From positions 1 through 22,747 of the forward strand of contig PJAB01000641.1 in assembly GCA_002887195.1 (NCBI GenBank): a stretch of DNA of 22,747 nucleotides. The letters are read 5' to 3'. The stretch's first letter is position 1; every line of letters starts with the position of its first letter. The notes under the pieces are model-generated. The model saw only the letters and a program-made list of their open reading frames with translations, had not been told where the DNA came from and did no database searches. The position numbers were made by a program, and so were the translations under genes. The stretch comes from Chrysochromulina parva. Taxonomy: Eukaryota; Haptophyta; Prymnesiales; Chrysochromulinaceae. Of the stretch, positions 9,254 through 18,390 are shown piece after piece.

Positions 9254-9577
9254 CAAGGAACCTGCGGAGTCGCATCCTAAACGTTGGCTGTGAACTATAC
9301 ACCGGGGGGAGCCGGGACACACACGAGACAAACACGAGACATACACACGGGACACGCGGGCGAACTGTACCGGTAGACAGTTACACTTGCTCAGATTATG
9401 AAGCGTTTACGGGCCGTGCCTAGCAATAGGTTCCCGGAGCCAAAATGTAACCGGGTAACCGGGTAACCGGGAGCAGGAGCTTGCGGAACGTCCGCAACGA
9501 TCCCTACACAGCACACCGCATGGGCGCATGCGCATCTCAGCCATCACCGCAAGGTCGAGAGAACGGCGCGCGCACGC
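9254..9577. other. Intergenic, promoter side of the oxygenase gene
   Basis: These 324 bases lie between the 3' end of the carboxypeptidase gene and the start of the oxygenase gene, both on the minus strand. They contain ACACGAGACA-like short repeats (about 9310-9360) and three tandem GGTAACCG units (9447-9471). No gene was seen. Confidence 0.6.
9447..9471. repeat. Three tandem GGTAACCG units
   Basis: An 8-base unit, GGTAACCG, is repeated about three times without interruption. Its core GGTAACC is palindromic, so protein binding is possible. It lies about 200 bases upstream of the oxygenase start codon. Confidence 0.7.
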
Positions 9578-10930
9578 TCAGAAATTCTCGCCGCTGATTA
9601 CACGCCGGAGCATCTCATATGCCTGTGCGGGCGCTGTCTCGGGCACTTCGTGCCGCCCGCCCTTGATCGTGATGAACGTGAAGTTGTTGTTCGCGTAACG
9701 CACCGCGTAGCCCGCGACCTGCGTGCCATTCTTATACATCCACGGGTGGAAGCCTTCGGCCACCTCGAAGCCCATACTTTCGGTCCACGCCTCGGCGTCC
9801 GTGTGAGGAACGCATGCATCCCAGTCGCCGTTATAGATGAGGACTCGGATCTTCTCAACCAGGCCTGGGTAGGTGTCACGTGGCAGGTTGGGCCGATTGC
9901 TCTGGTAATGGATCTGGTTGCCGCAGACAGACCACTCGAACGGCGGCTTCTTCACGTGCGTCGCATTGATCACGGAAGGTTGATTGAAGTAAGCCGAGGC
10001 TTCGATGCTGTTGATGCAAGCGTCGGGGCCGCCGGCACCAACAGGCGAGAAAGGCACCTTGTGAGCGACATTGTGAGTCGCAGGCGCCGAGGAGGCCGGC
10101 TTCGTCGAGCCCGAGATGCAGTCACCGTACACATTGTACAGGTTGACGTGCCCGACCTGCGTGTGCATCTGGTTCATGAGCGCCGAGCATTTGGCCGAGG
10201 GGCTTGGCGCATCGAAGTCGCAGCCCGACTCGATTTGCTTCTTGAGGCTCGGCGAGACGAACGAAGTGCCCAGCAGGAATGTGGTCTCGTACTTCCAGCG
10301 ATCTGGCCCGCACACGCCGACCTCGTTGCCGGAGCAGCCGTTGCCCACGGCGATGCCCTTGAGCGGCGCGCCCGTGTACGTGCCCATCGCCGTGGCAACG
10401 AGGATGGCCTCGGCGAGGGTCGGCACGTACACGCCCGCATAACTCTCTCCTGTGATGTAAAAATGGTTGTTCTTCAGAGCTGGGAACTTAGAAAAGAGGG
10501 CCTCCACCGCCTCGAGGTTGTCCTGAGCCGTCTTATCGTCGTTCGTGCTGTAATCGGCGGGGTCGTCTGAGTAGCTGAAGCCCACCCCGGCCGGCGCCTC
10601 GAGATAGACCATGTTCGCAAGCTTGGCCCACGTCTGCTCGAAACGGACGAGTTTCGTCGGATCGGTAGGGTCGGGACGGAATGGGCCGTGCTCATAAAAG
10701 AAGCCATCCAATGACGAGCAGCCAGGGCCTCCGTTGAGCCACAGCACCACAGGCTTCGTCTGTGGATCTTCCTCCGCCTCCACGAGCCAGTAATGCAGAT
10801 GCTTCGTCCGCCCGACATTGAGGTAGCCGCTATAGTGCTTCGATGGCAGCGCACCCGGCCATCCGGGCAGCGATATGATTTCGTCCGCAAAAGGCTGGGC
10901 GAGGAGAAGGGGGAGGCCGACGTGCAACAT
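9578..10930 (-). CDS. Serine carboxypeptidase (peptidase family S10)
   Basis: This is a complete 450-residue enzyme of the carboxypeptidase Y / cathepsin A family, which removes C-terminal residues from peptides at acidic pH in vacuoles, lysosomes or outside the cell. It starts at ATG 10930 with a short signal peptide (1-15). Substrate-binding motif LWLNGGPGCSSLDG is at about 63-76. The catalytic triad is Ser163 in GESYAG, Asp in NGDWDACVP (368-375) and His427 in GGRHEVP. Arg-Glu follows Gly where the family more often has GAGHMVP. Paired cysteines are spread along the chain and there are N-glycosylation sites (such as NAT near 322 and NGT near 401). The length is that of family members. There is no sign of truncation or introns. 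It diverges from the PAH/CAF-1-like gene with 249 bases between starts. Confidence 0.95.
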   Translation of the reverse strand: MLHVGLPLLLAQPFADEIISLPGWPGALPSKHYSGYLNVGRTKHLHYWLVEAEEDPQTKPVVLWLNGGPGCSSLDGFFYEHGPFRPDPTDPTKLVRFEQTWAKLANMVYLEAPAGVGFSYSDDPADYSTNDDKTAQDNLEAVEALFSKFPALKNNHFYITGESYAGVYVPTLAEAILVATAMGTYTGAPLKGIAVGNGCSGNEVGVCGPDRWKYETTFLLGTSFVSPSLKKQIESGCDFDAPSPSAKCSALMNQMHTQVGHVNLYNVYGDCISGSTKPASSAPATHNVAHKVPFSPVGAGGPDACINSIEASAYFNQPSVINATHVKKPPFEWSVCGNQIHYQSNRPNLPRDTYPGLVEKIRVLIYNGDWDACVPHTDAEAWTESMGFEVAEGFHPWMYKNGTQVAGYAVRYANNNFTFITIKGGRHEVPETAPAQAYEMLRRVISGENF

Positions 10931-11179
10931 TCTTTTGTGAGAAGCAGGCCCTGATGAGAATGCAAGCGGCGCAGCCAGAGCTCAAAACACGGGGGAGGGC
11001 GGAAAGACCCCACCCCCAGGGTGCACGCCGGTTCGCACTCCCAGTGTCTGGTCGCTCCGCAGACTTTTTTCCCGGTGTGGTGAGGAGACCGCCCGCCCCG
11101 CCCCGCGGAGTCAGCGTGCCCGTGCGTCTCGCGGCGTGAGGCCTCTTATCGGGTGGGTGGAGCGAACGCGACGACTGCG
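10931..11179. promoter_or_regulatory. Probable divergent promoter region
   Basis: These 249 bases separate the starts of the carboxypeptidase gene (minus) and the PAH/CAF-1-like gene (plus). They must hold both 5' regions. There is a T-run (about 11065-11070) and C-rich stretches, but no convincing TATA box. Confidence 0.4.
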
Positions 11180-12093
11180 ATGCGGGGCGCGCACGCATCC
11201 TTGAATGCCAAGCTAGAGGAGGCGATTGACTTCCTCGAGAGCATCAAAGCGCGCCAGGGAGTACTCGCATTCAACGAGTTCCTCTTAATCATGAAAGAGT
11301 TCCAGAAAGGCCTACCGACGAGCGAGGTGTATCGCAGGGCTACTGTGCTGTTTGCTGGCGATACCGAATTGTTTGCGGGCTTTGTCAAATTCCTGCCGAA
11401 GAAGCATGAAAAGACCTGGGAACAGGGAATTCCAGCCAATGCAGAGACGCGCAAGGTCCACGATGATGCACAAGCTGCTGCCTCAGCCCTGCTCGCCAGA
11501 CGGCGGGACTCTATCAAAACTGCGGCCGCTCTGTACGATGCGGTCGCAGGTTCGCTGCCCATGGATGAGCCAATGCATGGGGCGGGCCCCGAGTCGACCC
11601 CCGAGTCGGCGCCTCCGACACTGTCGTGCCCGCCGGCGCCTCCACCCGAGGCAGGCTCCGCCGTGGAGCTGGCCGTGCGGTTCTCTGCAGGCTGCGTCGT
11701 CCCGATCAGCAAAGAGCCTGGCGCGCCTCCCTCAAGCCAGCCTATGCAAAGCGCCGTGGCGAGCTCCGAACCACCCCGGCCGTTGACTCTGGGCATGCAG
11801 GTCGCCCCCGTGAGAGGTCCGAATGCTCCGTTCCCTACCCATCCCCCCAAGCCCATGGCGGCAAGCGTGGAGCAGGCGCTTGACTTCCTCATGCTCGTCA
11901 AGCAATTCACGTCCAAGAGCGAGTACAACACCTTTATCCAGATCATGACCTCGTTCAAGGCCAAGAAGATGAACACCACCGAGGTGTACGCGCGGATCTC
12001 GATCCTCTGGGCTCACTACCCTTACCTGCGAATCAACTTCCACTCATTCCTTCCCAAAGACTTTGGCGAGGTGCAAGTGTTTCCTCACCCGCT

Positions 12094-12146
<53 letters not shown>

Positions 12147-13639
12147 AGCGGTGGGAAGGGTCGCAATCGGGATGCCTTCCAACGCCGCCAGCCCTGTGGG
12201 CGCCGCCGGCCGCGCCGGCGGAGCCTGCGTTGTGGAGGCCGCCGATGCCTCACGCGCCGTGGTCGGCGGCGACTATGCCTCCGCCGGTTGTGGGCAGCCG
12301 GATTGAGGACAAGGCTTCCGGTGGCTATTGGTCGAATGGTTTCTGGATCGATGGACGCGGGAAGGATGTTCATGGACCGAGGCCGAAGCCGCACTACAAG
12401 CGCGTTGTGCCGATGTCCGAGTTGCCGCGGCTCGTGAGGCTCGTGCACGGAAGCACGGCCGGCCTTGAGGTGATGACCGACTGGTTTCTGAACGAGATGC
12501 CTAGAGGGCAGTCGTGGCCGTCGAAAGCGCAGGTGATGAGTCAGATTCGGACGCTCGCTCAGTACAAGCGAGTCCCCGGCTCCAGCGATTTCTCACGTGG
12601 GTACTGCTGGCAAGTCGACCCCGCGAAGCTGGCTAGTACGGGCATCGAGATGGAGCTGCCCGAGATCGGCGATCTGCGACTATCTGGCGCCGATTTGAGG
12701 GCCGCCGATCCCGTCGATGCTCCCTTGCCGACCCCGTCTAGCTCAGCCAGCACGCAGGTGGGCTACGCCGCGGTGCCAGAAGGTAGCACCTCGACGACCG
12801 AAGGCGGCAGGCAGCCAGAAGGCACTCAGCGCGCCAACGTTGAGCGTGCGCGCCACAGCATGCCGCCCGACAAGCCTCCGTCCAAATTCGCGCTCGGTAC
12901 CCGGCGCAGGGCCGCAGATGGAGATGAGTGGGAGGTGAGGAGGACGGATGCCACGCGAACCCTGACGAACCCCTGACGAACCCCTGACGAACCCCTTGAT
13001 GACCCCTGACGAACCCATGGCGCGCCTCTCGGCCGTCTTCTCGGCCATCGGCTCCGCGCTCCCCTTCTCAGCCCCATCAGCTCACACAGGGGTTCGGCTG
13101 GGGTTCGTCCCCTTCGTTCCCCTTCTCTGCCCCACACGCTCACAGCTCGTGTGACTTCCACGCGCGTCTCCACAGGTGGATCTGATCGGCGGGCTCCACA
13201 GTTGGGTCCCGGCCGCCATCGCTGCACAGCCCCCGGGGCACGGCCAGTGGGGTTCCTCTTCCGGGAGCTCCTCTGCGCGCAACTGGGCGCGGCGCGGCGC
13301 GGGGGCTGGGGCTGCATCGAGGCCGACCATCACGGGAGAGGCGGTCGCTTCGGCCCTCGCGGCAGAGGCGGCTGCTGCGGCTAGAAGAGCGGCTCGGATA
13401 GCGGCTAACAAGTCTCACCATGCTCTGGTGGACGCAGCTGGAAAGCCCAATGCGGGCGCAGCCACGCACGAGCTGCCTCCGCGCATGCAGGTTTCGGCAC
13501 GGGGGTCAGAGCAGCGGCCGCCCAAAACCAAGACGGCGGAAGCGGCGGAGCTCATCCACAAGGCACGAAAGGTCCTACTAGGCACGTCTGCGGCGGCGGC
13601 CGCGGCGGCGTCGACGGTGGCGGCGGAGACGTCGGCTGA

Positions 13640-13670
<31 letters not shown>

Positions 13671-14423
13671 GCGGAGACGGCGGAGGTGGCTGAGGCGGAG
13701 ACGTCATCGGAGCCCGTGGCGGCGGTGCAGAAAAGGTCGTCGAGGCACGAGGTGTTTCCACGGACCAATCCCCGACCCCCCCGCTCCGCACAACCGCACA
13801 GTCGTTGGGAGGAGCGTCAAATGCTCGCGAGCGCTCTCGCCGAGTCGCTTGCGCTCGCTGAGGCGGTTGCGGCCACCCGGGGCATCATCGAAGCCTCCGA
13901 AGCGGCAGAGGCAGCTGCTCAGGGGTCGTCATCGGCACCGATACTCGGAAAGCGGCCATTGCCGCCCACGGGGATGGCGGCGTCAGCGAGCAAGAAACGA
14001 CGATTGAAGAAGGTGGACTCTCAAAGAGCCCGAGTGCCCACTGCCGCGAGCAGCAGCGTTGGCCGAAGCAATCATGTCGGTGGTGACGGCGCGGACGACG
14101 ACGACGACGATGACGATGGCGATTACGACGGACCCCGGTGTCTCATCTACGGCTGCCGCAAGCAGCTGCTCGTTTGCCACGGCCTCAAGGACCATGGGGC
14201 AGCGATCGGCTGTGCTGAGGAGGGGCACGTGCTTTGCAAGCCGTGCCTCACCCGCTGGTTCTGCGCCAACCAGGAGCTGCGGGCAGAAAGTGGTCTCAAC
14301 TGGAGCACTCGGCGCTGTTGCCCCGTCTGCCGCTGCGAGCTACGCGGGTCGGGCGTGGAGGTGCGTGATCAGTGTGAACATTTTTGGATGGGCTTATCGA
14401 AGGTCGAGTCAACTTGGGACTGA
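11180..14423 (+). CDS. PAH-PAH-CAF-1-like winged helix-RING-like protein (two exons)
   Basis: The proposed exons are 11180-12934 and 13176-14423 (1000 residues), joined by a phase-0 GTGAGG...CCACAG intron. Without splicing the first frame stops at 12974-12976 and the second lacks an ATG. Two Sin3-type paired amphipathic helix domains lie at about 8-75 (EEAIDFLESIKARQG ... FVKFLP) and 228-295 (VEQALDFLMLVKQF ... FHSFLP), followed by a polyproline run of about 21. Residues about 410-490 (LPRLVRLVHGS, SKAQVMSQIRTLA, GYCWQV) match the C-terminal winged helix of the CAF-1 large subunit (p150/Cac1/FAS1), which binds DNA in H3-H4 deposition. After poly-Ala/Glu tracts and an aspartate run, a RING-like finger (about 907-985: GCAEEGHVLCKPC ... 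RRCCPVCRCEL) ends the protein. PAH domains normally bind short helices of repressors. A chromatin factor combining chaperone and ubiquitin-ligase-like parts is inferred. Confidence 0.8.
12935..13175 (+). other. Inferred intron with an 11-base tandem repeat
   Basis: The donor GAG|GTGAGG and acceptor CCACAG|GTGG give 241 bases, phase 0. Five tandem 11-base units (CCTGACGAACC, the fourth diverged) fill 12961-13015. The complement of one stretch, GGGGTTCGTC, lies at 13100-13109, so the intron can fold on itself. CTGAC inside the unit also looks like a branch-site word. Confidence 0.75.
12961..13015. repeat. 5 x 11-base tandem repeat (CCTGACGAACC)
   Basis: Units start at 12961, 12972, 12983, 12994 and 13005. 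Four are identical and the fourth reads CCTTGATGACC. They lie wholly inside the inferred intron of the PAH/CAF-1-like gene. Confidence 0.9.
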
Positions 14424-15424
14424 GCAACGGCTTGAGCAACGGCAGATCGGCGCTGGAGTGGCGATCGAGCAGATGGCACTTACCTGGTAGTCCTCCCACT
14501 CACCGGTGGCGCGCGCAGCCCGCAGCGCATTTCTGGGCAGCACTCGCAATCGTAGACATGATTGCGCTGCCTATTCCTGGGCTTGGGCATGTTCCACATC
14601 TGGGGTTATGCATCGTACATGTAGATGTGTCGTGTGTGTGAAGACTGAAGAGTCCTTGCGTTGAGTGTAGGCTCTAGGCGGCACCCGCCCGGACGCGGGG
14701 TCGGGTCCAAATGTTCGGACATCCCGGATCCACCGATTCGATTCGTTAACGACGCATGACGTCTTGGCTCTTGCGGACGGACGTGTCTTGCGTCCCGTTC
14801 GGCTCACTTCACACTTGTTGTTCATGTTCGTCGTGTCCGCCGCGTTAGATCCAAATCCCGCACCGGGTCCCATGACCGGGTCCGTGGAGCGCTCGAGACC
14901 GTCGACGGCGGCCAGCCGGCCAGCGTGGCTGCGCCGCGAGCGGCCGCCCCCGGCGAGGGGACGCAGGGGTCCTTTGGGGTCGCGCGTGTTCGTGGGTGAA
15001 ATTGACGGGGTGAAAAAGGGTGAAATATCAAATAATGGCAGCCGCGACATGACGCATAGTACCGTACCGCGTTCCGCGTAGCGGCATGTATACTGCGGTT
15101 GAGATCTCGATCTCGATCTCGATCCGATCGTACCATTCGCGCTGCGCGAGATATTTTTGACCTTGCGAGCCCCGCCTGCGAGGGAGGGTTTCAAGAAACA
15201 AGAAATATCGTACCATACGATACCCGCCTCGGCCAGAGCGGTCTTAAGAGTGGTCTATGTGGTGCCGGCCGGCCGCGGGCGGGCCCCGGGCCGCTTAGAA
15301 GCCGCTTAGGGCCACTCGCCCAGGTACATGTATCTTGGAATCTTGCTATCTTCCCGCCAGGACGTCCTGCATGTGTCTCATTTCGAGGAATTGCTGTTTA
15401 CGTGTTGGTGTGAATTCATCATGA
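14424..15424. other. Intergenic region, no gene recognised
   Basis: This 1 kb separates the PAH/CAF-1-like gene from the PsbP-like gene, both on plus. It has a direct repeat of GAGCAACGGC (near 14422-14443), a GATCTC-type hexamer repeat (15101-15125), and GTAC-centred words near 15058 and 15130-15210. A 207-codon antisense frame (14571-15194) has no recognisable domain. It presumably holds the 3' UTR of one gene and the promoter of the next. Confidence 0.6.
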
Positions 15425-16294
15425 ATGCAAGGTGTTGCCCTTCCGCTTTTGATTTTTGGTTGCGCGTGTTGGTGTGTTGTGACTGTGAATTCTCAAATGC
15501 CGTGGCTCATTGTTCTGGCTGCCGTGTCGATCACCATATCCCGCCGTGCCATCCTAATTGCAGCACCACCCGTCCTCATCAATGCAAGACGTCCGGCCTG
15601 CGCCGCAGAGGGTGCTGGCCTTAACTATATAGATGGGAGTGGCTTCAGCATCGGCTTGCCACCAAACTACTACATCCCAAAGGGCGGTCGGCCGCGTACG
15701 GGAGCTTTTGATGACACTGTTCTCGTGGCAGCTGATTATGCTGCCGGTCGCGTAGCGGCGGTTTCGAGGACAAGCTGCGAGGCACTGCTGCGAGATGCCG
15801 GCGAGCCGGAAGCTCTCATCGGACCATTGAGTGACTTGAATGAATTGGGACGGCCCGCCAAGGTGGCCGCGCTGCTGGTGCACCGGCGCGATGGCGACCC
15901 AGCCAATACGCTCTCGCAGCCGCGAAGTCGCGTCCTATCGTCTTCTCGCGATGAGAGTGGGGGCGAGCTCCGATTTGTGTTCAGTGAGCAAACATTCACT
16001 GCAACGACCGTGACTACCGCCACTCCGACGGCACGCATCGTGCAAGCTCGAAGCATCTTCATGCCAGCGTCGGACCAGGGCCCCGCCATGCTGCTCACCG
16101 TGTGGGCGGGATCGGCCTCATCATTGCAATGCAAGCCGCAGCCTTGCGAGATCGAGGGCGGCAGCCTTCGCTTCGACTGCCCCGCGCCCGTGTGCGACGT
16201 TGGAGGCGAGCTGCCGCTTGACGGAACCGATCGGGCGATCGTGGAATCGTTCCGTGTTGCTGTGAACCGCGCGCGGCCTGATCGTCGCGTATAA
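15425..16294 (+). CDS. PsbP-like thylakoid lumen protein (PPD type)
   Basis: This 289-residue protein resembles PsbP-domain proteins of the thylakoid lumen, which assist photosystem II or related complexes. The start is ATG 15425; an alternative is Met25. The N terminus is hydrophobic (3-35), fitting an ER-type leader of a secondary plastid. SRRAILIAAPPVLINA (39-54) then has the twin-arginine and hydrophobic core of a Tat thylakoid signal. The mature part begins near residue 60 with GSGFSIGLPPNYY, the usual opening of a PsbP fold, then VLVAADYAAGRVAAVSR and a C-terminal strand-rich part (IVQARSIFMPASDQGPAMLL). The family call rests on these patterns and the targeting peptide and is moderate. 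It is not the oxygen-evolving PsbP itself with any certainty. No introns are needed. Its 3' end faces that of the coiled-coil gene. Confidence 0.65.
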   Translation: MQGVALPLLIFGCACWCVVTVNSQMPWLIVLAAVSITISRRAILIAAPPVLINARRPACAAEGAGLNYIDGSGFSIGLPPNYYIPKGGRPRTGAFDDTVLVAADYAAGRVAAVSRTSCEALLRDAGEPEALIGPLSDLNELGRPAKVAALLVHRRDGDPANTLSQPRSRVLSSSRDESGGELRFVFSEQTFTATTVTTATPTARIVQARSIFMPASDQGPAMLLTVWAGSASSLQCKPQPCEIEGGSLRFDCPAPVCDVGGELPLDGTDRAIVESFRVAVNRARPDRRV

Positions 16295-16660
16295 TGAGTC
16301 ATGTGGCGACGCGCGGGATGGCAGCCGGGGCGGGCGGGTTTGTGTGGAGTGAACGGAGTCGTCAGATAGTGTGCACGGCCGGCACCGGCAGCCCGAGCGC
16401 GCGCACCGCGCACGCGCACTCGGTGGCGGGGCGATACAGTGGCGGGGGTGTCAGATCGAGAAGCGATGACACACACATATATATAACACGGCTGTGTATG
16501 TGACGCACAGGGACGCGAACCGGAGGCGACGAGGCCGATCGCGGCGCGCGCACATCCGCCCCGGGGCGCAGTGTATGCATATGCGGCGCCGATCCGCGAT
16601 CGACCGAGCGCGCACACATCCACATCACACAACAGCGGAGAGAGTGCACGCTGGTTGATT
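16295..16660. other. Convergent 3' intergenic region
   Basis: These 366 bases lie between the stop codons of the PsbP-like gene (plus) and the coiled-coil gene (minus). They contain an AT alternation at about 16478-16490 and GC-rich palindromic stretches. No gene or RNA was recognised; both 3' UTRs should be here. Confidence 0.6.
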
Positions 16661-17644
16661 TCATGTATCGTTGAATCCAAAGCCCAGCGGGTCGGTGCTA
16701 ACGCCCCGGGAAGGTGCGAGCAAATTGGTCGAGAGGGACTTGAGCTCAGCGAGCTCTTTCTCAAGCCGACGCAGCAACGACTTATCGACCCTTCCCTGGT
16801 CGCGCTCGAGACGCATTCCGGCGACACGCTGCTCAAAATGCTTGGCGAGGATCTCCTTCTCGCGATCTGCACAGGCGCACGAATACGGCGAGCACACACG
16901 TAGACAAATGAGCGCAGAGCTGGGAGCAGAGGAGAGAGGGCGGTGACTTTGCAAGGTAGGCTGGCGCAGCGCACCGCATTCTTCGCGCATACGCTCCTTG
17001 GTGGCGATAGCCACCGCTAGTGAATCTTCGAGTTCCTTGATGCGCCGAGCAGAGGCACGCCTCTCACGGTCCGCACGCGACTGCAGCTCTTCACGCTCGC
17101 TGCGCACAACCGAAAGTTGGGCCTCCAAGGCGGTGAAGATTTCACGAAGGTACGCCTTGTCGGCAGCGTGCTGGCGGCTGTGCTCCTCGCGTTCTGCGCG
17201 AACCATCTCCACCTGAGCGTTCATGGAGTGCAGCAGTCGCTCCGAAACTTGAGACACGCTCTCGCGCTCTTGCTTCTCCTGCAGCAGCTCCGCATTTGTG
17301 CGCTGCGCATCGTCCTTTGCATCCATCGTTTGACGCAGCTGCGCGTCGAGCTCCGCTACTTCCCTCATGAGCACCTCATTATCGTGCACGAGCTTTTCTA
17401 TGAGCAAGTCCTTCTCGAGAGCCGACTTTGGCGGCGACCAACCTGGTCGAGCAGCACGGCGAGGCGTAGGGAGCACTCCTGCGGGCATCGGACCTGCCCC
17501 AACAGAGATAGCGGGCGAACTCTGGCAGCCCGACAGCGGGCCGCGGCTGACTACCGCCGCCGAACTGCCGTAGCGCTCCGAATCATTCCGAACCGGAGCA
17601 GGGCCGACAGAGCGTGGGCTTTGAGGATGAGGAGGTCTGTGCAT
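16661..17644 (-). CDS. Coiled-coil protein of unknown function (two exons)
   Basis: This gene is read from ATG 17644 to TGA at 16661-16663. An intron at 16867-16974 (108 bases, donor GTGCGC, acceptor GTGCAG, phase 1) is inferred: removing it joins MREEC to DREKEILAKHF and makes the heptad pattern continuous, while retaining it inserts a Ser/Cys-rich segment unlike its surroundings. The intron has no in-frame stop, so both forms are translatable. The spliced protein has 291 residues. Residues 1-75 are Pro/Ser-rich and disordered. From about residue 80 there is one long coiled coil (EKDLLIEKLVHDNEVLMREV ... LLRRLEKELAELKSL). The end, DPLGFGFNDT, is short and non-helical. No enzyme motif was seen. 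A structural role, for example in cytoskeleton or basal-body material, is possible but unsupported. The start lies 155 bases from that of the divergent small membrane protein. Confidence 0.75.
   Translation of the reverse strand: MHRPPHPQSPRSVGPAPVRNDSERYGSSAAVVSRGPLSGCQSSPAISVGAGPMPAGVLPTPRRAARPGWSPPKSALEKDLLIEKLVHDNEVLMREVAELDAQLRQTMDAKDDAQRTNAELLQEKQERESVSQVSERLLHSMNAQVEMVRAEREEHSRQHAADKAYLREIFTALEAQLSVVRSEREELQSRADRERRASARRIKELEDSLAVAIATKERMREECGALRQPTLQSHRPLSSAPSSALICLRVCSPYSCACADREKEILAKHFEQRVAGMRLERDQGRVDKSLLRRLEKELAELKSLSTNLLAPSRGVSTDPLGFGFNDT
16867..16974 (-). other. Inferred in-frame intron (108 bases)
   Basis: On the minus strand it begins GTGCGC at 16974 and ends GTGCAG at 16867. 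It has no stop and a length divisible by three, so gene prediction by open frame alone would miss it. The break in the heptad pattern of the coiled coil is the main evidence. Confidence 0.65.
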
Positions 17645-17799
17645 TGGAGCGGACGACCGTTTCACGGAGATGCTGTGTAATTAATCCCGCACGCCTAGAC
17701 CCATGCGCGCACTCTCGTAATAAGGCGGAATGTTCCTATGTATGTTTGGCCTCTTCACGAGACTTTCCGAGCCGAAGACTCCTGGGCCTCCGCCTGTAC
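17645..17799. promoter_or_regulatory. Probable divergent promoter region
   Basis: Only 155 bases separate the first ATGs of the coiled-coil gene (minus) and the small membrane protein (plus). No TATA-like word stands out. It probably holds both start regions. Confidence 0.4.
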
Positions 17800-18390
17800 A
17801 TGCCGCGTGATGATGCAAACTTCAATCCCAACGTTCAGTACATCTTGCTTGGTGGCAGCGCAATCGCTGCACTACTTCTCATAGCGGCGCTTGCCATCCT
17901 CGCGTGTCGCTCATGCAATTCCTACTCGAAACTAGCTGAAACAGGAGGAGGACTGGTTGCTAACGCGAGTGAGTATGAAACGCTAGTGGTGAAAGTGCAT
18001 GCGCACGGCTATGACGCAGAGCTAGAAATCTCCACAGATGCGTTCGAGAGCTATGAAGAGGTGAGGGCACCCGCAAAATTGCATGCCACTGCGCACGACT
18101 ATGTTTATCCTGTCCATCATCCACCCGTTGCTCCGTGGTGCCTTCTTGCCTCTCATGTGTTGCATCGCGCGTGCCCACCCCCGTGCACGCATACACAGCT
18201 CCGAGAACTCGTAGTCGATGCGCTTCCGACCATGTTTCGCGACTCCGATGAGCTCTCGCTCGAGTACATGGTCGGCCGCTCCAACACATGGCAACGAGTG
18301 AAGCGGAGCACCCCGGTGGCGATGGTGAAGGCGGCGCGGGCAGCGCGCGTGGTGGTCCACGAGACTGCAAGCAAGGGAAGGAAACGATAG
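17800..18390 (+). CDS. Small single-span membrane protein (two exons)
   Basis: The start is ATG 17800, just before a membrane span. An in-frame intron at 18061-18198 (GTGAGG...ACACAG, 138 bases, phase 0, no stop) is inferred. Its retention would insert a His/Pro/Cys-rich piece between YEE and LRELVVDAL; removal gives a continuous chain of 150 residues. After a short outer N terminus, residues 10-33 (YILLGGSAIAALLLIAALAI) form a membrane segment followed by cysteines. The soluble part (YETLVVKVHAHGYDAELEI ... SYEELRELVVDAL ... LSLEYMVG ... VMVKAARAARVVVHE, with small gaps in my quotation) alternates strand-helix-strand-strand like a beta-grasp or PB1/ubiquitin-like fold. It ends in a basic KGRKR. 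The fold guess is weak. Function is unknown. Confidence 0.65.
   Translation: MPRDDANFNPNVQYILLGGSAIAALLLIAALAILACRSCNSYSKLAETGGGLVANASEYETLVVKVHAHGYDAELEISTDAFESYEEVRAPAKLHATAHDYVYPVHHPPVAPWCLLASHVLHRACPPPCTHTQLRELVVDALPTMFRDSDELSLEYMVGRSNTWQRVKRSTPVAMVKAARAARVVVHETASKGRKR
18061..18198 (+). other. Inferred in-frame intron (138 bases)
   Basis: GAAGAG|GTGAGG opens and ACACAG|CTCC closes it. Length is a multiple of three and no stop occurs inside, so it is invisible to an open-frame search. It uses the same donor word, GTGAGG, as the intron at 12935. Confidence 0.65.

Noticed and set aside
9650..10570. 306-codon open frame on plus, opposite the carboxypeptidase
   Set aside because: It lies antisense to a strongly conserved S10 enzyme and has no recognisable motif; it is a GC-rich shadow frame.
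11146..11979. 277-codon open frame on minus opposite the PAH gene
   Set aside because: It is antisense to two clear PAH domains; nothing in it resembles a protein family.
15736..16974. 412-codon open frame on minus spanning the PsbP-like gene and beyond
   Set aside because: Composition is Arg/Ser-rich with no domain, and it overlaps two better-supported genes.
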